Below are positions 45,086-54,164 of a stretch of 64,000 nucleotides of DNA, piece by piece. Origin of the DNA: JAVBMU01 sp031551755 (GTDB lineage Bacteria; Actinomycetota; Actinomycetes; Actinomycetales; Cellulomonadaceae); contig JAVBNE010000007.1 in assembly GCA_031551755.1 (NCBI GenBank), positions 24,696 through 88,695 on the forward strand, written 5' to 3'. A program made the position numbers and the translations under genes. The notes below the pieces were generated by a model that saw nothing but the letters and a program-made list of their open reading frames with translations, was not told the origin of the DNA and made no database searches. Each line of letters opens with the position of its first letter. Position 1 is the first letter of the stretch.

Positions 45086-45424
45086 ATGACGAACCACAAA
45101 ACACCTCGCCTTACCCTCGTCGACTCCCCCGCGACCGAGGAACCTCCCAAAGTCGAGGCCGCTTCGCAACCTGCCATCGAGCAGGAGACCAAGGCCACGC
45201 CGAAAGCCACCGAGGTGATCGCCGACCCCGTCACTGACTGGGAGTCGCTGATCTCATGTCGGCGTGTGGCGATCACCGTCGAAGAAGTTGCAGGCCTACT
45301 CGGCCTCGACCGGCGCACCGTGTATGGAGCGATGGACAAGGGCCAGATCCAGGCCATGAAGGTCGGGCAGAAGCGGCTGGTGAACCGGTTGAAGTTCATC
45401 GCCCAGTGGGACCCAGCCGCGTGA
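45086..45424 (+). CDS. Helix-turn-helix excisionase (Xis-like)
   Basis: A 112-residue protein. The first ~60 residues are polar and likely disordered. The C-terminal half is a MerR/excisionase-type winged helix: ITVEEVAGLLGLDRRTVYGAMDKGQIQAMKVGQKRLV. It should act as the recombination directionality factor for the adjacent integrase, bending DNA at attL/attR, and may repress transcription. Its stop overlaps the integrase start (GTGA), so the two are coupled. Confidence 0.85.
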   Translation: MTNHKTPRLTLVDSPATEEPPKVEAASQPAIEQETKATPKATEVIADPVTDWESLISCRRVAITVEEVAGLLGLDRRTVYGAMDKGQIQAMKVGQKRLVNRLKFIAQWDPAA

Positions 45425-46707
45425 GCGCGAGCAAGAGCCGCCGTCGGGCCGGTGACGGGTCAGTCACCGAGTACCTGCTTGCCGACGGCACCACCAGGTG
45501 GGCTATCTGGTGGTATGAGCCCATCGACCCGACAGACCCCGGCAGTCACCGTCGAAAGCGTGGCAAGCGCGGCTTCGCCTCACAAGACGGCGCGTACCGT
45601 GCCCTGCGAGCCAAGATCGCCGATGTGGATGCCGGGAGAACGCTCACCCGAACGTCCGAAGTGTCGTTTGGTGAGTATGCGGCCGCATGGCTGACCAGCA
45701 AGCGAGTCTCACCGTCCACGCTGGCTCACTACGAGCGCTACCTGCGTCTACACGTCCTGCCCCACCTGGGACAGGTACCGCTGGCGAAGATCACCCCAAC
45801 AATGCTCTCCGGACACTACGCAAATCTCCAAGCCGGCCAACTGGGACGCCCGCCCCTGGGACCGAACTCGGTGAAGAAGGTCCACAATGTGCTCCACCAG
45901 GTCCTCGAAGCTGCCTTCGACGATGGCGCTGTTCACCGCAACGTGGCTGACCATCCGCGTGCGAACCCTCCAACGGCCCGCGAAGTGCGCGAGGCCAAAC
46001 CCCAGATGACCGTGTGGACGCCGCGCCAGTTGGCCGCATTCCTCACTTGGGCGCGCGAGCACGACCCGGAGTACTGGCCGATGTGGGAACTGTATGCCCG
46101 CACAGGAATGCGCCGTGGCGAGGCAATCGGGCTTCTGTGGCTCAACCTCGAGTTCGCTGGCCCTGCTCCATTCATTTCAAAACGCTCGTCGATGGTTGAA
46201 GTCAAAGCAAAGGGTCGACAAGTCGAACGGGTACCCCGCTTGCCGAAGAACGGCGAGACCCATCGGATCCCCGTAGACCAACAGGTCGTGACAGCCATGC
46301 GGATCCATCGAGACCGGATCGGCAAGACCCGCGGGTTCGCGGCCCTAGGACCCGACGCCCTTGTCTTCTCCCGCCCAGATGGCTCCCCACTTCGGGGAGA
46401 TACCGTGTGGGACCGGTTCAACTCGGCCCAGCGACGCTACAACCAGACGCATCCCGAGACTCCGCTGCCGCGAATCAAGGTCCATGAGATGCGCCATACC
46501 CACGCAACGATCCTGCTGGCTGGACGTGAGAACCCGCGCTATGTCCAGGATCGGCTCGGCCACAAGTCGATCGCCATCACGATGGACATCTACTCTCATG
46601 TCTTGTCCGATGCTCAAGCTGAGACTGCCGCCACTTTCGCCGGCCTCCTCGAGTGCGCGGCGGCCGCCGGACCCGAACCAGAATCGGGTAGCCCGTTGGC
46701 CTGGTAG
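45421..46707 (+). CDS. int: Tyrosine integrase of the element
   Basis: A 428-residue phage-type tyrosine recombinase. An AP2-like/arm-binding N-terminus (about 1-65), a SAM-like core-binding domain (SFGEYAAAWLTSKRVSPSTL) and a catalytic domain are present. Catalytic residues are the Arg in YARTGMRRGEA, His-x-x-Arg in HEMRHTHATILL, the His in LGHKSIAI and the nucleophile Tyr in TMDIYSHVL. Start is the GTG at 45421 overlapping xis. It should catalyse integration into the tRNA-Leu gene 0.5 kb upstream. Confidence 0.93.
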   Translation: MSASKSRRRAGDGSVTEYLLADGTTRWAIWWYEPIDPTDPGSHRRKRGKRGFASQDGAYRALRAKIADVDAGRTLTRTSEVSFGEYAAAWLTSKRVSPSTLAHYERYLRLHVLPHLGQVPLAKITPTMLSGHYANLQAGQLGRPPLGPNSVKKVHNVLHQVLEAAFDDGAVHRNVADHPRANPPTAREVREAKPQMTVWTPRQLAAFLTWAREHDPEYWPMWELYARTGMRRGEAIGLLWLNLEFAGPAPFISKRSSMVEVKAKGRQVERVPRLPKNGETHRIPVDQQVVTAMRIHRDRIGKTRGFAALGPDALVFSRPDGSPLRGDTVWDRFNSAQRRYNQTHPETPLPRIKVHEMRHTHATILLAGRENPRYVQDRLGHKSIAITMDIYSHVLSDAQAETAATFAGLLECAAAAGPEPESGSPLAW

Positions 46708-46709
46708 GG

Positions 46710-47618
46710 CTACGAGCAGGATGAGCCCGAGGAGGACCAGGTCATCGACAGGCCCGCCGCGGTGCCGGTCGCTGTGAACGGGCCAGCGCCCGAGACGGTC
46801 ATCGAGGCAGCTCCAGCGCCGGAGCTCGATCCACCGCCGGACACCGACAGTGTCACGTTGCCGGAGCCGGAGGCTGTGAAGGTGATCGTGGCCACGCCGG
46901 CGCAGGTGACGGTCTGGGATGCGGTCTTTGCCGCTGGTCCTCGCGGCTGGTTGACGCCACTGCTTTGGCTGCCGGCGGTCGGTCGCGTGGGCGTCGGTGT
47001 GGTCGCGGGCCTCGGGTTCGGTGTGGTGGTTCGGGCCTTCTCCTGCGCGCGAAGCGCGGCTTCATTTGCTGCCTGGTCGGAGGCCTGCTGCTGGGAGAGG
47101 GCTTGCGCCGCTGCCTGCTCGCCGGCTACCTGGTCAATCGCTCGGACCAGCGTGAGCGTCGCCTGGGTGACCTGAACCGCTGAACCCCACAGTTGAGCTT
47201 CTTCGGCGTCGTTGAGCGCTGTGCGAAGGGCATCAATCGTCGTATCCGAGGCCAACCCACGGCCGGCCGACAATGTGTCTTCTCCACGGGCGATCTGAGA
47301 CTTCAGGTCCTCGAGCTGCGTCGGTGTCGCCACTTGGACGACCTCGACCTGCACCGTCTGTGCGGGTACCGGGTCGGCGGCCAGGTGATCTCGGGCCATG
47401 GCCAGAGCTCCGGGACCAACGCGAACAACCCCAAGACTCACGGCGCTGACCAGCACCGTGACGGTGGTGATCCGCGCGCCCTTGGATCGGACCCGGTATC
47501 CGAACCTGCTCCAGGCGGTCGTCGTCAGCGGCGACCGTCGGATTCCAGCTCGTTCCTTTCGACCTTCACGCTTGGGTTGACCTTCTCCGCGGCCGAACAG
47601 ATCCTCTTCGAGTCCCAT
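46710..47618 (-). CDS. Membrane-anchored protein with beta-rich C-terminus
   Basis: A 302-residue protein of unknown function. Residues 1-48 are basic and cytoplasmic, a single transmembrane segment spans about 50-70, then a helical region (about 85-175), a Thr/Pro/Ala linker (about 185-225) and a Gly/Ser-rich beta-like C-terminus with two cysteines (CAGVATITF and the last residues SSCS), perhaps forming a disulfide outside the cell. The ATG at 47618 has GGAG and AAAGG upstream. A surface or conjugation role is only inferred from location. Confidence 0.6.
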   Translation of the reverse strand: MGLEEDLFGRGEGQPKREGRKERAGIRRSPLTTTAWSRFGYRVRSKGARITTVTVLVSAVSLGVVRVGPGALAMARDHLAADPVPAQTVQVEVVQVATPTQLEDLKSQIARGEDTLSAGRGLASDTTIDALRTALNDAEEAQLWGSAVQVTQATLTLVRAIDQVAGEQAAAQALSQQQASDQAANEAALRAQEKARTTTPNPRPATTPTPTRPTAGSQSSGVNQPRGPAAKTASQTVTCAGVATITFTASGSGNVTLSVSGGGSSSGAGAASMTVSGAGPFTATGTAAGLSMTWSSSGSSCS

Positions 47619-47718
47619 CCTTTCTCCCTTCTCCTGACCTTCCACATGCGCCAACTGAGCCCTGGGCATGCGACGGGGACGCCACCAGAAGTGGTGGCGT
47701 CCCCGATCGGTGCGTCGG

Positions 47719-48174
47719 TCAGAAGCTGTCGTCGTCGTCCGGGATCGGCTCGCTGGCGGCGGGTGCCTCGTCCTTCGGCTTCGCCGAATCCTTCGCTCCG
47801 GAGCCGTCGGCCTTGGTGCGCGTGACGACCGCGGTTGCGTACCGCAGCGCCGGGCCGATCTCGTGGATGTCGAGCTGCAGCGACGTTCGCTTTTCGCCGT
47901 CGGAGGTTGTGTACTCCTCTTGGGTGAGCGCGCCAGTGGCGATCACTCGCATCCCCTTGGTCAACGATGCCGCCGTGTTCTCGCCGTACTCGCGCCAGAT
48001 CGCCCCGCGGACGAAGAGGGTCTTGCCGTCCTTCCATTCCTCGGACTGCTTGTCGTAGGTGCGGGGGGTTGACGCGATGCTTACGTTCGCGACCGCGACG
48101 CCGTTGCGGGTGAACCGCAACTCGGGGTCGGAGGTCAGGTTGCCCACTACCGTGATGATGGTCTCGCCTGCCAT
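47719..48174 (-). CDS. ssb: Single-stranded DNA-binding protein (element-encoded)
   Basis: A 151-residue SSB. The OB fold runs from ITVVGNLTSDPELRFTRNGVAVANVSIAS through about residue 105, then a disordered Lys/Ala/Pro linker and the acidic tip DDDDSF. That tip normally recruits replication partners; here it ends SF rather than PF. It follows the dnaE gene by 93 bases on the same strand, so polymerase and SSB are probably co-expressed. The ATG at 48174 has GGAG seven bases upstream. Confidence 0.92.
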   Translation of the reverse strand: MAGETIITVVGNLTSDPELRFTRNGVAVANVSIASTPRTYDKQSEEWKDGKTLFVRGAIWREYGENTAASLTKGMRVIATGALTQEEYTTSDGEKRTSLQLDIHEIGPALRYATAVVTRTKADGSGAKDSAKPKDEAPAASEPIPDDDDSF

Positions 48175-48267
48175 GGTGTTCTCCAAGGTGTTCTCGTGCT
48201 GCTCTGCTGAGGCGGCGACCGCCGTCTCGAACACCACATGTGCGACCCAGTGAGCGCGCGCCGGGCC

Positions 48268-51200
48268 TCACGCAGCCACGGCGACCACGCGGTCGGGCAC
48301 TACCGTCGGCATCCCCCAGTCGGTTGCCTCCTCGAGTTCGATCGTCTCGATGGCGTCGATTGACAGGCTCAGCGTGTTGGTCTTTGTGTAGGAGATCGAC
48401 CCGTCCGATTCGTCGACGACCTCTGTCATCACGGTTCGCCGACGCACGCGCAACCCAACCCGAACTACCTGCCCAACATCGGGCACCTGCTCTCGCTCCT
48501 TTGCCACCCGCAGTGCGTCGTCCCACATAACGGCATCCCATTGACGCCCGTCCGAAGCCTCCAGGACGACCCCTGCACGCATCCCGCGCGAATACGGCTT
48601 CTCTGCCCATGCCGCGAGCATGGCCACTACCCACAGTCGCGCCCGGTCGGGTGCCTCATCGACCCGCCATAGTGCCGTGCGTCCTCGTCCCGTCCTGTCG
48701 AGCACCGCCGCAACATCGCGGCTACGAACAGCCAGCGGGTGCTCACCAACGACAAAGCCGAGGCGGGCACGCTGACGGTTCGCACGCTCGAGGATCCCCC
48801 ACTTCGCGCCTGGCACCAGCGGGTCGAACCGCGCGGCAGACCGCACGATGATCCGTTGCCCGAGCCTGGGTCCGAACGCGTCGAACGCACCTGCCTCGAT
48901 CAGGGCATCAGCGTCGCCGGACGAGGGCCCCGTGGGCTTCCCGGTCTTCGGGTGCGGCCAGGTCACTCGACGCAGGAGTTCCCCGAGGCCGGCGTAGGAC
49001 CCGCACCGTTCGCGTTCGGCAACGATCGCAGCCGCAGTGGTTGACGCGACCCCCTTCACTTCGCCGAGCCCGATGACGACCCGACCACGCACGGGCGCCG
49101 AGATGGACCAGGACTCGTTGACGTCCGGTGCGACGACCTCGATTCCTTGGGCTCTCAAAGACCTGATCGCCGATGCCCGCTTGGTGTCCGACGCGGTCGT
49201 CGCCAGGATCGCGGCCCCGTACTCCACCGGCCAGTTCGCCGAGAGGTACGCCGTCACGTACGCGAGACGCCCATAAGCCGCAGAGTGGCTTTTGTTGAAG
49301 AGGTAGCTAGCTGAGCCTTCGAAGGTGGTCCACAGGTTCTCCAGCGTGGCCTCAGAGAACCGCACGCCTGCTGGTCCAGCGCCGCGGCGGCCGCCATCAA
49401 AGAACACCTCGCGGACCTTCGCCATGAGGTCGGCCTTCTTCTTCGAAAAGGCCCGCCGAAGCTGATTGCGCCATGAGGCGTCCAGGCCCGCCACGTGTAG
49501 GCCGAGCATTTGGAGCTGTTCTTGGTAGACGACGGATGCGTATGTCACATCCAGCACGCTGGCGATCACTGCCGCCTCTGCCGGGTTGGTGGTCAGGTAG
49601 TCGTAAGAGACCGGTTCGCGGCCGTTCTTGCGGTCGGCGTACCGCGTGTGCATTCCCGCAGCCATCGGCCCCGGTCGGTACAGCGCAACGAGCGCGGTCA
49701 GATCCTCCATCGTCTCCGGAGCGACCTGGCGAGCCAGTTCGGCAATTCCTTCGCTCTCCAGCTGGAACAAACCTGCGGTGCGTCCCTGCGCGAGCATTTC
49801 CCAGGTCGCCTGGTCCCGTGGCCCACCGTCAGGGGCGATGCGGTCGACGTCGATGTGTTCTCCCGTGGACTGCTCGATGTAGGTGGCGGCGAGGGCGACA
49901 ACGTCGAGGTTGCGCAAGCCCAGTGCGTCGAGCTTCAGGAAGCCGCGGCGCTCGAGATCGGGACCATCCCAGGCGGCTATCCGGGTGGCGGACTCGAGGA
50001 CCTCGCCACCGGCACGCTCGTACCGCATGGGGACCAGGCCGGTCATCGGTTCGTTCGAGATGAGGACACCACATGGGTGGATCGACTCTGACCTGGTGAC
50101 ACCCTCCAGGGTTCTGGCGATATCGAGGATCTGATGGGCGTCCTCACCGCTGGCCTGCACGGCGGCGTGGAAGGGCGCGGTCTCCTCGGTCAGCTCATTG
50201 AGCTGGGTCAACGTCATTGGCGTCGCCCCGTGCAGGGGCACCAGGTCCGCGAGTCGCGAGCCGACTGTGCTGAGCTCAAGGACACGCGAGGCGTCCTTGA
50301 TCGCAGCTTTGGTGCGCATCACGCCTCGCGTACCGATGCGCGCAACCATGTCGGCGCCGTACAAGTCGACCAGGTGCTCGACGACCTCATGTCGGCGTCC
50401 CCGCTCGAAGTCGGTGTCGACGTCGGGCATCCCGTCGCGGTCTGGGTCGAGGAATCGTTCGAACAGCAGGCCAGCGCTCAGTGGTTCGATCTGCGTGACA
50501 CCCAGGCAGTACATGATCGCTGAGCCCGGCGCGCTGTTGTGAACGGCGTAGGAGTCGGTCATGTACGAGTGGTCGACAGGGACGGTGAAGTCGTAGACCT
50601 TCGTTGCCACGGTTTCGGTCGAGACCTGGCGGACTCGTTGGTACACGTATCGGGCGTCGACGTAGCCACAAGCTGGCGGTGGCGGGCCAAAGCCGGGCGT
50701 GGTTCGGATGCGCCATGACCGAGCGCGGTTCGCGAACTCCGCGCGGAGGTCAGTGCGATCGTCGATGTCGCATCCGGCGGGCGCGCCGACCGCCCAGAGC
50801 AGGTCCCGAACCTGCGTCATGAGCCTCGGCGACGAGGTCGAGTACTGCCAGCGCCCTCCCGATGTCGATCCGTCGCCCCACCACAGACCGTCGAGAACGG
50901 CGCGCTTTCGCTCGATGTCGAGGTCTCTGATCCAGTCGGGCAGGTGCTTGGTGAGGGCGTTGATCCTGTACCCGGCGGCGAGGTGAGCGATGAGCGCTCG
51001 GACGGCGAGCGACTTGACAGTGTACTGGGCGACGTCTCGCTGGGCATGGATGTGCTCGACGACGCCAAGGCCCCAGATGCGCTTGACCAGGAGCGGAATC
51101 GTCTCGTCCCTGGTACTCGCCTTTTCAGCGAACCCGACAACCCGCAGGGACTTCTCCGGGTTCCGGAGCCACCCGTTTGAGGCCCACGCACCGAGCATGA

Positions 51201-53118
51201 AACACAGGTCGTCATCGACAGCAACGAACCGGGGCGTCCGCACCTCGATCGTGGCGTGATCGTGGACATGCCGGTCCCAGTCCTTCAGCGACGCGAACCC
51301 GTTGGCCCGCAGGTAGGTGACTAGACGATCGCGAGAGCACTCGGCCGCGGTGGCCCTACGTCCGCAGCGGTCGAGGAGCGGTCCTTCGTCGGGGTAGGTG
51401 CCGACGATGCGTTGGATGACGTTCCGCGCCAAGCCCGTGCACCGGGACACCTCATGCACAGAGTGCGGGTAGGGCTTCGACGTCGGTACGTGCTCGATCA
51501 CCTCGGTCTCGGTGAACTCGACGCGCGTACCCCGAGGAATGTCGCGGATGACGCGCCGCATATCGATCCGTGCTGGAGCCGTCCCCGGTGATGGCGGCCG
51601 AGGGACACACAGCAGATCGCCCTCGGTCAGAACATTGGCGGCGACCCATCGCGGCTCGAGCTCGACGCTGTGGTCCCACCTGTAGCCCTGGGCTAGCTTC
51701 TGGCGGTCTTCCACACGCCGCCCTTGGACGGCGAGGACCTTGTGGTCGGGCGTCATCGTGGCACCCACACCGTCGTAGTAGGTCCGAAGGGTCGTCAACT
51801 CCTCGGCGACGTCGTATACAAACGTCGCAGTAACCTCGCGAAGCGCTCCGGTGTGTGTCCGAACCGTGTCGCCTACCTCGATCTGGTCGATGGGGACATA
51901 GCCCTGCGGCGTCCAGACGAGTGCATCGCCAGTGAGGCAGCCTCGCCCAGGCCCAATGAGGATCCCCCTGGACCGCGCCCAGGAGACCATCTCCCACACG
52001 ATCAGGCAGTAGTCAACGACGCCCATGCGCTTGTAGACGCCGAACTCCGTGCGTAGCCGTGCGCCGACGTGCGCGGGCGGGCGACCAGGGCGGTTCGGGT
52101 CCTCGCCGTAGCGTTCCAGCGCGCCAGCGAGCACAAGGTCGTGGAGGTACTTGGCTGAGTCGCCACCGTACTCGGCCGGCACGAGCGGGAATGTCGGTAG
52201 CCGAAGGTTCGCCGGTCCCAGGACGTCGGGAGCGATGCGCTCGGCAATCTCGACGGATGCCGCCACCGCATCGCGCCACCACGACTCGCCACAGATGGCG
52301 TACATCTCGGCGGCCGTACGCAGGTGGTACCCGCCGCCGTTGAACCTGAATCGCTGCTCGGCTGACAGGACCGACCCGGCTTGGAGGCACAGCAGTGCGT
52401 CGTGGGCGCGGGCGTCGGCGGCGTGGGTGTGGTGGGAGTCGTTCGTGGCGACGACACCGACCCGGTGCGCTTTGGCCAGTTCGAGGAGTGGTTCGAGCAC
52501 GGCATGTTCGGCGCCGATGCCGTGGTCCATGACCTCGACATAGACGTTGTCTCGCCCGAACGTATCCACCAGCCGCCCGAGCCCCTGATCGGCACCAGCG
52601 CGGTCACCGCGGGCCAGCGGGCCGGCGACGGGGCCGGCCAGGCATCCGGTCAGGGCTATCAAGCCGTCGCTGTGCTGGGCGAGGAGTTCGAGGTCGGCCC
52701 TGGCCTTGTACCAGTAGGTCGATTCGGCGGCGTTTTGGACCTGGACGAGGTTCGACCATCCGGTTGGTGTCGCGGCCAGGAGCGTCAGGTGTTCGTAGAC
52801 CCGGCGCTTGGTTGTCCCGCTGCTGGCTGCTGGGTCGGCGTCGGCGGACATCGAGTCGAGGTCGCCGGGGACTTCGGCGGCGATTCGCGAATGCCGAGAG
52901 CCGATCGATAGGTAGATCTCCTCGCCCAGAATCGGCTTGATCCCGGTGCCTTGGGTCGCGTTGGCAAGGCGTAGTGCGCCGGCCAGTGACCCGTGGTCGG
53001 TGATCGCCACCGCCGGGGCCCCATCGCTGCCGACCTTTTCGACGAGGTCGGCGATGCGGTTTGCGCCATCAAGGAGCGAGTGCTCGGTGTGCGTGTGCAA
53101 GTGAACGAACTCGGCCAT
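48268..53118 (-). CDS. dnaE: DNA polymerase III alpha subunit (DnaE) with intein
   Basis: A 1616-codon gene. Without the intein (residues 394-861) the product is about 1148 residues, normal for DnaE. An N-terminal PHP domain (FVHLHTHTEHSLLDG, ITDHGSLAG) precedes the polymerase; the catalytic aspartates are in MPDVDTDFE (Asp899, 901, 903 of the precursor). Fingers and helix-hairpin-helix regions and an OB-like C-terminus follow. The start ATG 53118 gives the conserved MAEFVHLH; the frame is open to 53319. It is upstream of ssb inside the mobile element, so I read it as an additional polymerase of the element rather than the chromosomal copy. Confidence 0.93.
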   Translation of the reverse strand: MAEFVHLHTHTEHSLLDGANRIADLVEKVGSDGAPAVAITDHGSLAGALRLANATQGTGIKPILGEEIYLSIGSRHSRIAAEVPGDLDSMSADADPAASSGTTKRRVYEHLTLLAATPTGWSNLVQVQNAAESTYWYKARADLELLAQHSDGLIALTGCLAGPVAGPLARGDRAGADQGLGRLVDTFGRDNVYVEVMDHGIGAEHAVLEPLLELAKAHRVGVVATNDSHHTHAADARAHDALLCLQAGSVLSAEQRFRFNGGGYHLRTAAEMYAICGESWWRDAVAASVEIAERIAPDVLGPANLRLPTFPLVPAEYGGDSAKYLHDLVLAGALERYGEDPNRPGRPPAHVGARLRTEFGVYKRMGVVDYCLIVWEMVSWARSRGILIGPGRGCLTGDALVWTPQGYVPIDQIEVGDTVRTHTGALREVTATFVYDVAEELTTLRTYYDGVGATMTPDHKVLAVQGRRVEDRQKLAQGYRWDHSVELEPRWVAANVLTEGDLLCVPRPPSPGTAPARIDMRRVIRDIPRGTRVEFTETEVIEHVPTSKPYPHSVHEVSRCTGLARNVIQRIVGTYPDEGPLLDRCGRRATAAECSRDRLVTYLRANGFASLKDWDRHVHDHATIEVRTPRFVAVDDDLCFMLGAWASNGWLRNPEKSLRVVGFAEKASTRDETIPLLVKRIWGLGVVEHIHAQRDVAQYTVKSLAVRALIAHLAAGYRINALTKHLPDWIRDLDIERKRAVLDGLWWGDGSTSGGRWQYSTSSPRLMTQVRDLLWAVGAPAGCDIDDRTDLRAEFANRARSWRIRTTPGFGPPPPACGYVDARYVYQRVRQVSTETVATKVYDFTVPVDHSYMTDSYAVHNSAPGSAIMYCLGVTQIEPLSAGLLFERFLDPDRDGMPDVDTDFERGRRHEVVEHLVDLYGADMVARIGTRGVMRTKAAIKDASRVLELSTVGSRLADLVPLHGATPMTLTQLNELTEETAPFHAAVQASGEDAHQILDIARTLEGVTRSESIHPCGVLISNEPMTGLVPMRYERAGGEVLESATRIAAWDGPDLERRGFLKLDALGLRNLDVVALAATYIEQSTGEHIDVDRIAPDGGPRDQATWEMLAQGRTAGLFQLESEGIAELARQVAPETMEDLTALVALYRPGPMAAGMHTRYADRKNGREPVSYDYLTTNPAEAAVIASVLDVTYASVVYQEQLQMLGLHVAGLDASWRNQLRRAFSKKKADLMAKVREVFFDGGRRGAGPAGVRFSEATLENLWTTFEGSASYLFNKSHSAAYGRLAYVTAYLSANWPVEYGAAILATTASDTKRASAIRSLRAQGIEVVAPDVNESWSISAPVRGRVVIGLGEVKGVASTTAAAIVAERERCGSYAGLGELLRRVTWPHPKTGKPTGPSSGDADALIEAGAFDAFGPRLGQRIIVRSAARFDPLVPGAKWGILERANRQRARLGFVVGEHPLAVRSRDVAAVLDRTGRGRTALWRVDEAPDRARLWVVAMLAAWAEKPYSRGMRAGVVLEASDGRQWDAVMWDDALRVAKEREQVPDVGQVVRVGLRVRRRTVMTEVVDESDGSISYTKTNTLSLSIDAIETIELEEATDWGMPTVVPDRVVAVAA
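50536..51939 (-). other. Intein in DnaE (LAGLIDADG type)
   Basis: A 468-residue in-frame insertion splits the conserved DnaE loop GPGRG|SAPGS. It has Cys1 (CLTGDALVWT, block A), block B ATMTPDHKVLAV, block F VYDFTVPVDHSYM and block G AVHN, with Ser as the +1 extein residue: all residues for protein splicing. A dodecapeptide endonuclease lies in the middle: LGAWASNG (residues 642-649) and LDGLWWGDGS (742-751). The first motif has Asn where an acidic catalytic residue is normal, so the endonuclease may be impaired. Confidence 0.92.
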
Positions 53119-53438
53119 GCCGATCACATGTGCGTGCCCAGCGCTCCGGACCGGCCCCGGCGCGCGCAGCCGCAGAGAGTTTTCGCGGGACCTGCACCAC
53201 AGACGGGGCGTGAAGAGGACCGCCCGCGGCGCCGCCGCAGTTGTTCTGACCGTTATGGCCGTTTTTGGACCCCCGGTCGCCGTTGACCTGGACCCGATCG
53301 CCCAGCTGGTCGAAGCCATCAGTGACGCTTACGCGGCCCGTGACCGGATCCAAACAATGACAACGGCTCACCGTGCAGCGCAGTGCCCGAGCGCACATGA
53401 GTAGATCGACCAGATCACCCCACGCCCCGGAGGACCCA
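53119..53438. other. Divergent gap upstream of dnaE
   Basis: A 320-base region between divergent dnaE and the next rightward gene. It should hold promoters for both. I find no convincing -35/-10 pair. The only coding candidate in it is the small ORF at 53210-53404. Confidence 0.4.
53210..53404 (+). CDS. Possible small membrane protein
   Basis: A 64-residue ORF beginning at a GTG. It has a basic N-terminus (KRTARG), a hydrophobic stretch AAAVVLTVMAVFGPPVAV, then an amphipathic helix DPIAQLVEAISDAYAARDRI. The hydrophobic-then-helical pattern looks protein-like, but the ribosome-binding site is weak and I know no family. It ends 34 bases before the next gene. Confidence 0.35.
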   Translation: MKRTARGAAAVVLTVMAVFGPPVAVDLDPIAQLVEAISDAYAARDRIQTMTTAHRAAQCPSAHE

Positions 53439-53897
53439 ATGTCTGCGCTTGAGGCCCAGAACCTATCGACGTTCCAGCCGTCAGCTGAACTCACCGGGGA
53501 ACACCTGAGCGAACTAAACGAAGTGCTCTCATACGGCGTGGGTGGCCCACGGCCCAAGGGCAGCGAGTCAGTCACTGGGCTCTGGCTCCCCCGCACCGCG
53601 TGGACCTTCCAGGCGAACTTGGCCCTGCGCTGGCTCATCGATGCCGTCGATACGCTGCACGAGATGCAGAGGCTGGCCAAGGCCCGGACCGCAGCGCAGG
53701 CGATGCTCGACGTGGTGGACAGCGATGTCGCGGAGGTGATCTTGGCTGGGCTCGCCCAACCGCACTACCAAGTAGGTCCCGAAGCCATAGCAGCCCAAAG
53801 ACTCCTGGTCGGGCAGAAGGTGACCTGCCTGCAGCGCGACTACCAGATCCTGGCGCACCAGCACGCTTGCGCCGCCCATGTTGAGTCCGCTGCCTAA
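53439..53897 (+). CDS. Hypothetical protein
   Basis: A 152-residue protein that I do not recognise. It is soluble and mostly helical in appearance (LALRWLIDAVDTLHEMQRLAKARTAAQA). The ATG at 53439 has GGAGG seven bases upstream, supporting translation from there rather than from the in-frame ATG at 53373. It is the first gene of a short rightward pair. Confidence 0.65.
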   Translation: MSALEAQNLSTFQPSAELTGEHLSELNEVLSYGVGGPRPKGSESVTGLWLPRTAWTFQANLALRWLIDAVDTLHEMQRLAKARTAAQAMLDVVDSDVAEVILAGLAQPHYQVGPEAIAAQRLLVGQKVTCLQRDYQILAHQHACAAHVESAA

Positions 53898-53915
53898 CGC
53901 GCACACCGACTGGAC

Positions 53916-54110
53916 ATGAACGCAACAGGCACCTACACCGTCCTCGGCTTCTTCGACGATGTGATTCCCCTTGCCGTCGGCGCAGTCCGCGGCACACACA
54001 CCGTCGAAGGAGATCTCAGTTTCCTCAAGCACATGCCCTGGTCCGCGATTGTCGAAGCCGATTCGCCCGATGACGCGATTCGGATCGCGCTCAAGCAGCT
54101 GGGGGCCTGA
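53916..54110 (+). CDS. Small hypothetical protein
   Basis: A 64-residue ORF 18 bases after the preceding gene and just before a terminator hairpin, so probably its operon partner. The sequence alternates beta-like segments (YTVLGFFDDVIPLAV) with a C-terminal helix (DSPDDAIRIALKQLG). Function unknown. Confidence 0.6.
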   Translation: MNATGTYTVLGFFDDVIPLAVGAVRGTHTVEGDLSFLKHMPWSAIVEADSPDDAIRIALKQLGA

Positions 54111-54127
54111 CGCTCCAGATCATCGCA

Positions 54128-54155
54128 AAGGGGCCACCCACGCAGGTGGCCCCTT
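54128..54155. terminator. Bidirectional terminator
   Basis: Arms AAGGGGCCACC/GGTGGCCCCTT (11 pairs, six-base loop) lie between the convergent stops at 54110 and 54165. A-run on one side and TT on the other fit termination in both directions. Confidence 0.75.
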
Positions 54156-54164
54156 CGCGGTTCT

